From Bacteroidota bacterium (GTDB taxonomy: Bacteria; Bacteroidota; Ignavibacteria; Kapaibacteriales; UBA2268), in contig JARKQC010000227.1 of assembly GCA_029974985.1 (NCBI GenBank), positions 92,069-156,068 of the forward strand: a DNA stretch of 64,000 bases, in the 5' to 3' direction. The translations under genes were made by a program, and so were the position numbers. Of this stretch, positions 37,907-45,792 are shown one piece after another. Position 1 is the stretch's first letter. Every line of letters starts with the position of its first letter. A model generated the notes under the pieces. That model saw only the letters and a program-made list of their open reading frames with translations. It was not told where the DNA came from and ran no database searches.

Positions 37907-38509
37907 ATGAATAATATACAAAATTTATTAAAAATTGATATTCCAATTATTCTTGCATCTAAATCTCCAAGAAGGAAAAATTTACTTCAGATGTTGGGTT
38001 TAGATTTTAAAATTATTGTTGCAGATGTTGATGAAAGTATTGATACAAGTTTGTTACCTGAAAAATATTGCACTTTATTATCGGAAAATAAAGCAAAAAA
38101 AGTGGCAGAATTAATTGATTACGAAGCTCTGATAATTTCTGCTGATACGATAGTTGTTCTCGATGGGAAAATTATTAATAAACCTGAATCAAAAAGTGAA
38201 GCTTTTGAAATGTTAAATAGTTTAAGCGACAATACTCATCAAGTTTTTACGGGGATTACTCTTTTAAACTCAAAATCAAGGAAAGAATTAACGGATTATA
38301 AACTTTCGTATGTAAGTTTTCGTAAATTAGATAGTGATGAAATCAATGCTTATATTGATTCTGGTTCACCTTTTGATAAAGCAGGTGGCTACGGTATCCA
38401 AGATGATTTCGGCGCTGTATTTGTTAAGGAAATTAAAGGCTGTTTTTATAATGTAGTTGGCTTGCCACTCGAATTATTATACTCATCAATTAAAAAATTT
38501 CAATCATAA
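37907..38509 (+). CDS. maf: Maf-type nucleotide pyrophosphatase
   Basis: 200 residues. N-terminal ASKSPRRKNLLQMLG, central ISADTIVVLDGKIINKP and GGYGIQDDFGAVFV are the hallmark segments. Maf proteins hydrolyse dTTP/UTP or modified nucleotides and affect septum formation when overproduced. Here the motif set fits the dTTP/UTP-type (YhdE) group, though substrate is not proven by sequence. It is one base past the endonuclease stop and seven before the permease, so it is in an operon. Confidence 0.9.
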   Translation: MNNIQNLLKIDIPIILASKSPRRKNLLQMLGLDFKIIVADVDESIDTSLLPEKYCTLLSENKAKKVAELIDYEALIISADTIVVLDGKIINKPESKSEAFEMLNSLSDNTHQVFTGITLLNSKSRKELTDYKLSYVSFRKLDSDEINAYIDSGSPFDKAGGYGIQDDFGAVFVKEIKGCFYNVVGLPLELLYSSIKKFQS

Positions 38510-38515
38510 AATTAT

Positions 38516-39394
38516 ATGCAGAAAAAGTTAAAAGAAAATATTAATAATTGGATAATGTTAATGCCATGGATTTTAACATTTGCAATTTTTTGGCTTTATC
38601 CATTGATTTATGCCGCATATTTAAGTATGACTGATTATTTTACTTTAAGTGGTGAATCTGTTTTTATTGGTTTTGATAATTATATTGCAATTTTTAAAGA
38701 TGAAATTTTTTGGAAAGCGTTATCAAATACTTTTATTTTTACAGTTGGTACAGTTCCCGTTACTACTTCTTTAGCTTTATTACTCGCTTCTTTTTTAAAT
38801 AGTAAAATCGTTAAGTTTAAAGAATTTTTTAGAGCTTCGTATTTTATGCCAACAGTAAGTTCATTAGTTGTAATTTCCTTGATTTTCACAAATTTATATT
38901 CGAAAGATGGTTATATAAATTCAATACTTGCAATGTTAAATTTACCCTATCCCAAGCTCGGCTGGCTATTAGAACCAAGCACTTCGCTACTTTCGATTAT
39001 GATTATGGACGTTTGGACTGCTACGGGATATTATATGGTTTTAATACTTGCGGGAATGCAAGTTATTCCAAATGATTTATACGAATCTGCTCGGCTTTCG
39101 GGTGCTAATAGTAGGCAAATATTTTTTAAAATTACTCTGCCTTTATTAAAGCCAACATTACTATTTATACTTGTAATAAATACTATAAAATCATTTCAAG
39201 TATTTATCGAAATATTCATAATGACAAAAGGTGGACCGCTAAATTCCACTACAACACTTGTATATATGATATTTGTAAATGCTTTTGAAAAATCTGATAA
39301 AATGGGTTATGCATCAGCACTTGCATTTATATTATTTTTTATTTTGATTATTTTTAGTCTGCTACAAATGAAATTACTTAAAGAAAAAGATTGA
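38516..39394 (+). CDS. ABC transporter permease, sugar (MalF/UgpA) type
   Basis: 292 residues with six predicted membrane helices. The MalF-type cytoplasmic EAA loop reads YESARLSGANSRQIFFKIT. The N-terminal helix and PMPWILTFAIFWLYPLIY-like segment (LMPWILTFAIFWLYPLI) match UgpA-type permeases. No binding protein, second permease or ATPase is adjacent, so the transporter must be completed elsewhere. Its stop overlaps the upstream edge of plsY, so translation may be coupled. Confidence 0.85.
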   Translation: MQKKLKENINNWIMLMPWILTFAIFWLYPLIYAAYLSMTDYFTLSGESVFIGFDNYIAIFKDEIFWKALSNTFIFTVGTVPVTTSLALLLASFLNSKIVKFKEFFRASYFMPTVSSLVVISLIFTNLYSKDGYINSILAMLNLPYPKLGWLLEPSTSLLSIMIMDVWTATGYYMVLILAGMQVIPNDLYESARLSGANSRQIFFKITLPLLKPTLLFILVINTIKSFQVFIEIFIMTKGGPLNSTTTLVYMIFVNAFEKSDKMGYASALAFILFFILIIFSLLQMKLLKEKD

Positions 39395-39396
39395 TT

Positions 39397-40017
39397 ATGC
39401 TAATATTATTAATACTTGTTATATCATATTTAATTGGAACGATACCGAGTTCGTTTATAATTGTAAAAATTTTTGATAAAAAGAATATTTTTGAAAGTGG
39501 AACGGGCAATCCCGGTGCAATGAATAGCTATGAAGTTACGGGTCGAAAATCAATAGGATTCCTTGTTCTAATTGCTGATTTATTAAAAGGAATTTTAGCG
39601 GCATATATATCTTTTTTATTAGCAAAAAATGATATAAAATTACTTATGGTTGGCTTGATTTGGGTTGTCATTGGGCATAATTATAATATATTTTTTTCTG
39701 GTAAAGGTGGACGTGGGCTTGCTACAGCGGCAGGTACATTCGGGATATTAAATCCAATGTTTGTTGTATCATGGCTTATTTCTTGGCTTTTAGGATATTT
39801 TGTAATACAAAAAAATGTGCATATAGCTAATGCTATTGCTCTACTTGGAGGACCTATTTTAGTTTTTTCTACTCCATCGGAATTATTTCAAATTACTGAA
39901 ATTTTGCACGTTTCTCAAATTTTTACATTGAAAATTGCATATACTATTGTATGTTTTATTATACTTTTACGTCATATAAAACCTCTGAAAGAATTAGCTG
40001 GAATTAAGGAGAAATAA
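39397..40017 (+). CDS. plsY: Glycerol-3-phosphate acyltransferase PlsY
   Basis: About 206 residues with five membrane helices. Conserved motifs: GTIPSSFIIVKIF, SGTGNPGAMNSYEVTG (the family GSGNxGATN block, here with Met in place of Thr and Ser for Asn) and GHNYNIFFSGKGGRGLATAAG. It transfers acyl groups from acyl phosphate to glycerol-3-phosphate, the first step of phospholipid synthesis. I start it at the ATG (39397) rather than an upstream TTG at 39391. Confidence 0.92.
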   Translation: MLILLILVISYLIGTIPSSFIIVKIFDKKNIFESGTGNPGAMNSYEVTGRKSIGFLVLIADLLKGILAAYISFLLAKNDIKLLMVGLIWVVIGHNYNIFFSGKGGRGLATAAGTFGILNPMFVVSWLISWLLGYFVIQKNVHIANAIALLGGPILVFSTPSELFQITEILHVSQIFTLKIAYTIVCFIILLRHIKPLKELAGIKEK

Positions 40018-40019
40018 TT

Positions 40020-40766
40020 TTGGCATTTTTTGAATACGAAGGTAATCAAGTATTTTATGAGGAACTTGGCTCGGGCAAACCGCTTTTGCTTCTACACGGA
40101 AATGCTGTTTCATCAAAATTGTTTAATGATTATAGAGAATTTCTTGCGGAAAAATTTAGAGTAATAATGCTTGATTTCCCCGGTCTTGGACGTTCATCGA
40201 GATTGATAACTTTTCGTGATGATTTTTGGCTATATAATGCAAAAGTTAGCTTTCAACTTATGGATATGCTCGGTTATGATAAATTTGATATAATTGGCAC
40301 AAGTGGAGGAGCTATTACGGGATTAAATATGTGTGTTTTACAGCCCGAAAGAATTGGAAAAATTATTGCAGATAGTTTTTTTGGCGATTCATTATCTTTT
40401 GAAGATGCTGAATATTTAGTAAATAAAAGACAAAAATCGAAAAATAATTTTATGACTGTCCAATATTGGAAATTCCATAATGGTGACGATTGGGAAGGCG
40501 TAATTGATAATGATTGCGATTTAATGTTAAATTTTACATCAAAAAATTTACCAGCAATATATGGTGATTTAAGCAAAATTAGTGCAGAAACTCTTTTTGT
40601 AGCAACTTCAACAGATGAATTATTACCAAATATTTTGTCCAGACTCGATGAATTAGCAGAAAAAATTCCTAATGTTAAGAAAAAATATTATGATTATGGA
40701 CGTCATACATTTATGATAACCGAAAAAGAAGAATTTCGCAAAATAATTCATGAATTTTTATTATAA
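40020..40766 (+). CDS. Alpha/beta hydrolase
   Basis: 248 residues of the alpha/beta hydrolase fold. LLLLHGNAVSSKLF is the oxyanion loop region. The nucleophile elbow is GTSGG (Ser near residue 91), the acid is likely Asp in TSTDELLP, and the catalytic His lies in YGRHTFMI. The substrate cannot be predicted. The start is TTG at 40020, two bases after the plsY stop, and no closer ATG fits. Confidence 0.85.
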   Translation: MAFFEYEGNQVFYEELGSGKPLLLLHGNAVSSKLFNDYREFLAEKFRVIMLDFPGLGRSSRLITFRDDFWLYNAKVSFQLMDMLGYDKFDIIGTSGGAITGLNMCVLQPERIGKIIADSFFGDSLSFEDAEYLVNKRQKSKNNFMTVQYWKFHNGDDWEGVIDNDCDLMLNFTSKNLPAIYGDLSKISAETLFVATSTDELLPNILSRLDELAEKIPNVKKKYYDYGRHTFMITEKEEFRKIIHEFLL

Positions 40767-40778
40767 TGATTTGAAAAG

Positions 40779-41492
40779 ATGAAAAAGAGTACAAAAAAAT
40801 ATATTAATTTCCTAATTTTTATTGTTTTGGGATATTTTTTACAAAATAATAATTTAAATAGCAATACAATTTCACCCATTGATATTGATAGCATAAAAGC
40901 ACAAATAATTGATGAAAAATCTGACTTTTTTTATCCAAAACTATATACAAAATACTCCCAAAATGATACAAATATATCTAATAATGAATATCGTTATTTA
41001 TATTACGGACATTCTTTACAACCATATTTTGATCCAAGAATTATTAAAACAAATGATTCTGTAATCGCTTTAAGAAAGTATTTGTATTCTAAACAAATTG
41101 ATTATAGAAGAGTTATCGAATTATCAAATTTTGTATTACGACTCGACCCATTTTATCTCGATGGAATTTATTTACTTAGCTCATCTTATGAAAAAACGGG
41201 TGATAGCATAAAAGCAAATTTATTCCGCAATAAATATTATAATCTTATAAATACTATTTGGACATCTGGCGACGGTAAAACGCCCGAAACTGCATTTTAT
41301 GTAATTTCATTATCCGATGAATATGCACTAATCGAGGCATTAGGATTAAAAATTAATGAGCATAATTCAAAGAAAATTAATGAAAAAATGTATGATGTCG
41401 TAACTATTGGACCTAATGAAATGGGTTACGAACAAATATATTTTAATATCGAACTATTTTATGATAAATTAATAAATAGAGGGAAAAAATGA
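40779..41492 (+). CDS. DUF4919-like exported protein
   Basis: 237 residues. An N-terminal hydrophobic segment (about 10-24) acts as a signal. The region after it (SDFFYPKLYTKYSQNDTNI and EYRYLYYGHSLQ) resembles DUF4919 proteins, which are small Bacteroidetes exported proteins of unknown function; this is recollection of the family pattern. A TPR-like pair of helices is seen around residues 105-145. Its end overlaps pyrF by four bases. Confidence 0.65.
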   Translation: MKKSTKKYINFLIFIVLGYFLQNNNLNSNTISPIDIDSIKAQIIDEKSDFFYPKLYTKYSQNDTNISNNEYRYLYYGHSLQPYFDPRIIKTNDSVIALRKYLYSKQIDYRRVIELSNFVLRLDPFYLDGIYLLSSSYEKTGDSIKANLFRNKYYNLINTIWTSGDGKTPETAFYVISLSDEYALIEALGLKINEHNSKKINEKMYDVVTIGPNEMGYEQIYFNIELFYDKLINRGKK

Positions 41493-42289
41493 ACTCTTAC
41501 GAAAAATTATTAGAATTTCAAAAAGTAAAAAATTCACGACTTTGCGTCGGATTAGACACAGATATAAACAAATTGCCAAGTCCGTTTGCAAAAAATATTG
41601 ACTCAATACTCGATTTTAATGCTGAAATTATTGATTCAACAATAGAACACGCTTCTGCTTACAAAATTAATTTTGCTTTCTATGAGCAATACGGTAGCAA
41701 AGGTTTCGAAATAATTAAAGAAACTATAAATCTAATTAAAGATAAAGCCTTTGTTATTGCAGATGCAAAACGTGGCGATATTGGAAACACATCAGAAGCC
41801 TATGCTAAATCTGTATATGAATATTTTGATGCTGATTCTATAACAGTTGCACCATATATGGGCGAAGATTCGATAATACCTTTTTTAAAATATGATGACA
41901 AGATGACATTTATTTTAGCACTAACATCAAACTCTGGTTCAAATGATTTTCAGCGATTAGAAATTAATAATAAGCCGCTATTTATGCACGTAATCGAAAA
42001 ATCATTAACTTGGGGAAATGAAAAAAATATTGGTTTTGTTACTGGCGCTACTCATCCCAGCGATATCGAGCTTATTCGTGAATTTATTCCAAATTATGTA
42101 CTTTTGTTGCCAGGCGTTGGAGCGCAAGGTGCTAATATTGAGCGTTTGATGATTGCAAATAATAATGGACCTTGCATTATCAATGCTTCACGTGGAGTGA
42201 TTTATGCTGGCACTGGCGAAAATTATAAACATTTTGTCAATTTAAAAGCAAATTACTACAAAAGCGAATTTAATAAATATATAATTTAA
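41489..42289 (+). CDS. pyrF: Orotidine-5'-phosphate decarboxylase
   Basis: 266 residues of the type 2 OMP decarboxylase. The catalytic block DAKRGDIGNTSEAYA lies near 92, with N-terminal CVGLDTDINKLP and C-terminal LLPGVGAQGANIERL. It makes UMP, the last de novo pyrimidine step. It is the last gene of the plus-strand run that began at 36214, with an ATGA overlap with the preceding gene. Confidence 0.95.
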   Translation: MNSYEKLLEFQKVKNSRLCVGLDTDINKLPSPFAKNIDSILDFNAEIIDSTIEHASAYKINFAFYEQYGSKGFEIIKETINLIKDKAFVIADAKRGDIGNTSEAYAKSVYEYFDADSITVAPYMGEDSIIPFLKYDDKMTFILALTSNSGSNDFQRLEINNKPLFMHVIEKSLTWGNEKNIGFVTGATHPSDIELIREFIPNYVLLLPGVGAQGANIERLMIANNNGPCIINASRGVIYAGTGENYKHFVNLKANYYKSEFNKYII

Positions 42290-42333
42290 AATTTTTGGTT
42301 TTTTTTGAGAGAATTTTTATATATAAGTTCACA

Positions 42334-42478
42334 TTAAATTTTATCTAAACTTATATCAATATCGCCATTAAATTCATTATGCGGAATTTTTAGTTTTTGT
42401 AAGATTTTTCCAAATCTTTTGTAGCGATTTTTATTTCTTCATTCAACCCATTTTACTTTTAGTAATTGAGCTTGTTGT
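42334..42478 (-). pseudogene. Possible short coding remnant on the minus strand
   Basis: Reading 42478 to 42334, the frame gives QQAQLLKVKWVE, a stop, then RNKNRYKRFGKILQKLK and IPHNEFNGDIDISLDKI before a final TAA. It is protein-like in composition but interrupted, and I recognise no family. It abuts the truncated S24 gene. Confidence 0.3.
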
Positions 42479-42496
42479 TTATTAAGAACAGATAAT

Positions 42497-42712
42497 TTGT
42501 CTGCAACGAATACATCGCTTTGGCGAGCAAAAATTGGAGAAATAGCGGCAATTCATATTAATAATAAATATTATATAAAAAGAATTGATGGAAAAGTGGG
42601 GAATATAGTTTTGCGATCAGAAAATCCCGAATATTTGCCATATATAGTTACTGCTGAAGATAAATTCAAAATTATTGGATTAGTAACCAATATTATAAAA
42701 AAGGTTTTATAA
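42497..42712 (+). CDS. Truncated LexA/UmuD-like S24 peptidase domain
   Basis: 71 residues that match only the C-terminal half of the S24 domain. IGEIAAIHINNKYYIKRID contains the conserved Lys, and NPEYLPYIV and FKIIGLVTNII follow. The N-terminal part that holds the catalytic Ser is missing, and a TGA lies in frame upstream at 42467-42469. It uses TTG as start, if translated at all. It ends in TAATG with the next gene, so an intact ancestor probably formed an operon. Confidence 0.6.
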   Translation: MSATNTSLWRAKIGEIAAIHINNKYYIKRIDGKVGNIVLRSENPEYLPYIVTAEDKFKIIGLVTNIIKKVL

Positions 42713-42993
42713 TGGATATTAATTTTCGTTTTGACGATGTATTTTTTGAAGATTTGCCCGCTGAAGATAAATCTATAAACGAACTTATTATTCTTGTTAT
42801 GAAATATGCGCGTGGTGATAAAATTAAAAATAATAAATATTCTCGCTATGAAATTGAAAAAATGGCTCGAAAACTTGTAATCGAAGGCTTTATTCGTGGT
42901 ACTCCACTCGATAATGATAAATGTGTGTGGTCAACTTTAACGCGTCGAGGTGAGTTATGGTTAGAAATCACAGAAAGGCAAAACAAATATTAG
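42712..42993 (+). CDS. Small protein of unknown function
   Basis: 93 residues, soluble, mixed alpha/beta. It contains a helix-rich central part (RYEIEKMARKLVIEGF) and ends in EITERQNKY. Its start overlaps the S24 fragment stop by one base. I recognise no family. The residue pattern could fit a winged-helix fold, but this is weak. A strong terminator (43098-43124) lies about 105 bases downstream. Confidence 0.5.
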   Translation: MDINFRFDDVFFEDLPAEDKSINELIILVMKYARGDKIKNNKYSRYEIEKMARKLVIEGFIRGTPLDNDKCVWSTLTRRGELWLEITERQNKY

Positions 42994-43010
42994 TTATTTG
43001 TAGAGAGCGG

Positions 43011-43124
43011 GTAGGATAAGCATTCTTGCTTGTTTAGTATTAAAAGATGTCCTACACCTGCGAGGATGTAGGACATCTGAAAACTTAATTAGGCAGGCAA
43101 CGGGGCATGCCCCGTTGTTTTTTT
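43011..43124 (+). repeat. Palindromic module cluster, copy 1, ending in a terminator
   Basis: Three modules in order: A, GTAGGATAAGCATTCTTGCT (43011-43030) with AAGCA/TGCTT arms; B, a 12-bp perfect stem AGATGTCCTACA (43045-43056) with TGTAGGACATCT (43067-43078); and C, a 20-bp palindrome (43098-43117) followed by seven T (43118-43124). Module C should terminate the plus-strand genes ending at 42993. Confidence 0.8.
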
Positions 43125-43144
43125 CATAGGAGCAAAATTCTTTT

Positions 43145-43171
43145 TTACTCCACAACCAAAAATTTATCTGA
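43145..43171 (-). pseudogene. Remnant of a T9SS sorting-domain end
   Basis: Minus strand reads SDKFLVVE and a stop, the same end as the gene at 44299. The 25 bases 43147-43171 match 44301-44325 with two differences. Upstream is a stop, so only the tail survives. Confidence 0.6.
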
Positions 43172-43182
43172 TTAGCTGTTTG

Positions 43183-44205
43183 TTATAATATATCATCTTG
43201 ATTTTTGTATTTCATTTTTGCGATTTCGATAGCTTTGTGTAGTTTGTCTTTTAATACTTTCTTAGAAGGTAATACTGTATAATATTCTGCTACCCGAATA
43301 TTGTTTTGCTCTAATTGTAGTAATTCAATATGCTCTTGATTTTTTCCCGTACATAGTATTAATCCAATAGGAGAATTTTCGCCCTCGTAATGCTCGTATT
43401 TTTCTAAATATCTTAAGTATAATTCCATTTGACCTTTATACGCAGCCTCAAACTCGCCAATTTTCAAATCTATTGCAACCAAACATTTTAGCCTACGGTG
43501 ATAAAACAATAAATCTATATGATAATCTCGATTATCTATTGTAATTCTTTTCTGACGTTTCAAAAATGCAAAATCATTACCTAATTCACTTATAAATCGT
43601 TGAAGTTCTAATATAATAGCACTTTCCAAATCTTTTTCTGAATATGTGTCGTGCAAGCCAAGAAAATCTAATATATAAGGGTCTCGAAATAATAAATCAG
43701 CACTTGCTTTTGCTTCTTTTTTTAATAATTCTAAATCATTCCTTATAGTTAATTCTGGTTTTTTACTTATTACAGTACGTTCATAAAGCATTGACTTCAT
43801 ACGTTCTTGTAGTGTCCGTACACTCCAATGCTCCAACTTACTCATTTCTATATAAAACTCGCGTTTAAGAGGGTCATCTATATAGATAATAGTTTTTAGA
43901 TGTGTCCAACTCAATTGTCTCCGCACTGCGGAGACAATTTGTTCATCTGGAAAAGTCTCTGCGAAACGAAGACAATGTCTTAACTATTTTTCACTCCACC
44001 CACGTCCGTATTCTATCGTCAATTCATTAGATAAAGTTGTAATAATTTGCCGTCCATAATATGCTCTTTTTTCTTTAAGTACTTCAGTATTTATCTTTTT
44101 ACCAATTTTCCAATATAGTAGAGTGAGTTCAGAATTAATAGCTAAAGCTACATTCTGTCTGCTCTGTTCTATCAGGTCTCGGATTTCTTTTGCTAAATTG
44201 AGCAT
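43183..44205 (-). pseudogene. DUF1016 (YhcG-type) nuclease gene interrupted by an in-frame TAG
   Basis: The full frame has 340 codons and aligns end to end with the family. The N-terminal domain runs from LAKEIRDLIEQSRQNVALAIN to EYGRGWSEK. It then meets a TAG (43984-43986) where members have Gln. The same frame continues LRHCLRFAETFPDEQIV and through the nuclease domain (RDYHIDLLFYHRRL, VAIDLKIGEFEAAY) to DDIL. A single C-to-T change would explain it. The catalytic Asp/Asp-x-Lys region is intact. A GTG at 43926 could start the C-terminal half alone. Function of the family in this setting is not settled. Confidence 0.85.
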
Positions 44206-44298
44206 AATGTTTAAATCAATCTTAAATGTTCTTCCAAATAAGTATAAATACTAAATATATAATTTTTTAGTGTAATATTTTATTCAAAAATTGCTTAC

Positions 44299-45525
44299 TC
44301 ACTCCACCACCAAAAACTTATCTGAAAAACTCGCATTTCCATCTTGAATATTGATTAAATAAGTACCCGAACTTAAATTTAATGGTATTTCTATTCTATC
44401 GCTTGCTGAAACTGATTGTTTATACAGTATTTTGCCCATTATGTCGCTAATAGATAAAGTTATATCTGGTGATACGGCTTCATAATCCATTATTCTTAGT
44501 AAACCATTACTATAATTTATTTTTAGATTTATTATTGATTTACTTATCTTTTTATCTACACTTACTACATCGTTCCAATCAATTTTATAGCCTATATATG
44601 AACTCGATATATATAAGGAATCATCAAGATATATTGGATAGTCAAATGCTGGTATCATATATTCAAATTTTTTATTATTTTCTAAATCAAAGAAAAGAAT
44701 ATCATTATTTTTACCATTTCCATAAGCAAAGATTTTATCATCTTGTCTAAGCGTTATAAAACTGTTATATTGCATATCATAATCAAATATTTTCAGATTT
44801 TTTATAAGCTCTTTTTTTTCAAGATCATAAATACATATATAAGAGTATGGTTTATCGTCTTCAGGTAGTTTTTTATATTCTGCATAAGCGATATAATTTT
44901 TAGTATTATAGAAACTGAAAGGAAACTTTCCGTTAACAGGTATCTTTTTTTCCATAATTATTTCACGCAATTCTCTGTCAAATATTAAAAAAATTGTTTC
45001 TTCGGAATTAGATGTTTTTTGAAGATGAATAACAACGAAGCGTGCATCGTTAGATGTTACAAAACTTGGATAAATTGTAGTATATGTGAAATTATTAGGT
45101 GTATTAGGAATTTTAAAACTATCTAATAATTCTGCGGTATTTCCATTTTTAATGATTATACTATGATTAGTACTCATATAAATCATTGAAGAGTCAGAAT
45201 TTTCGGGTATTCCAACAACGATATCAATACGCTCTTTTGTTTTTACATCATATTCATATAAATATTTTTTCTCATAAGCGTAAAATTTATCCCCCCAATA
45301 ATTAGTGCGTACAAAAGGTAAAGCAGAAAAAATAATTTCTCCATTTGTCAAGTCAATAAGATGCTCTCTATCTTTGATAGTTGCAACTGAAAGTTTGCCG
45401 GGGACGCACAATCTTTTAAATCTAAAATTATCATCGCTTCTATCCCAAATAATATTTAAATGGGCAATACTTTGAATTGTAAAAAATATAATTACAAATA
45501 TTAATAATAGAAAAAATCGTTTCAT
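44299..45525 (-). CDS. T9SS-sorted beta-propeller-like surface protein
   Basis: 408 residues. A signal peptide (1-20) is followed by repeated short beta segments such as IFLIFDRELREIIMEK and YSYICIYDLEKKELIKNL, consistent with WD40/propeller-like repeats over residues 30-330. The C-terminal T9SS type A domain has SISDIMGKILYKQSV, IEIPLNLSSGTYLINI and the end KFLVVE. It should be exported and anchored at the cell surface. Role unknown. The DUF1016 pseudogene follows downstream. Confidence 0.7.
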   Translation of the reverse strand: MKRFFLLLIFVIIFFTIQSIAHLNIIWDRSDDNFRFKRLCVPGKLSVATIKDREHLIDLTNGEIIFSALPFVRTNYWGDKFYAYEKKYLYEYDVKTKERIDIVVGIPENSDSSMIYMSTNHSIIIKNGNTAELLDSFKIPNTPNNFTYTTIYPSFVTSNDARFVVIHLQKTSNSEETIFLIFDRELREIIMEKKIPVNGKFPFSFYNTKNYIAYAEYKKLPEDDKPYSYICIYDLEKKELIKNLKIFDYDMQYNSFITLRQDDKIFAYGNGKNNDILFFDLENNKKFEYMIPAFDYPIYLDDSLYISSSYIGYKIDWNDVVSVDKKISKSIINLKINYSNGLLRIMDYEAVSPDITLSISDIMGKILYKQSVSASDRIEIPLNLSSGTYLINIQDGNASFSDKFLVVE

Positions 45526-45593
45526 AATTTTGTTCCTAAATTAATTTAATCAAAATTCAATTATTGAAATTTTTTTATTTTTTCTTTACCTAG

Positions 45594-45779
45594 TTGTCCT
45601 ACACTTTTAAAGTGTAGGACAAGAGGCTGTCTCAAAAGTATTTTTAGAAAATTCTTTCAAAAAAACGACCTTAATAAATCGCCCACATTGAGTTTTTTTT
45701 AATAAAGGTCATCATTTTTGATAGATTTTTTTTTCCCTGATACGACCTAGTTGTCCTACACTTTTAAAGTGTAGGACAA
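45594..45779. repeat. Two identical 29-bp palindromes flanking a 128-bp segment (copies 2 and 3)
   Basis: 45594-45622 and 45751-45779 each hold arms TTGTCCTACACTTT and AAAGTGTAGGACAA with a single central T. Both are preceded by ACCTAG. The enclosed segment has its own hairpin (GACCTTAATAAA at about 45668 with TTTAATAAAGGTC at about 45697-45709) and opens with GAGGCTGTCTCAAAAG, which recalls insertion-sequence ends. Confidence 0.75.
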
Positions 45780-45792
45780 CAAAAAAAACTCT

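Noticed and set aside
43011..43124. CRISPR-like array suspected from repeated hairpins
   Set aside because: The modules differ in type, are not evenly spaced and there are no spacers or cas genes.
33869..44205. Alternative genetic code or stop recoding suspected from two in-frame stops
   Set aside because: The stops are of different type (TAA and TAG), and normal genes end in TAA, TAG and TGA; separate point mutations explain them better.
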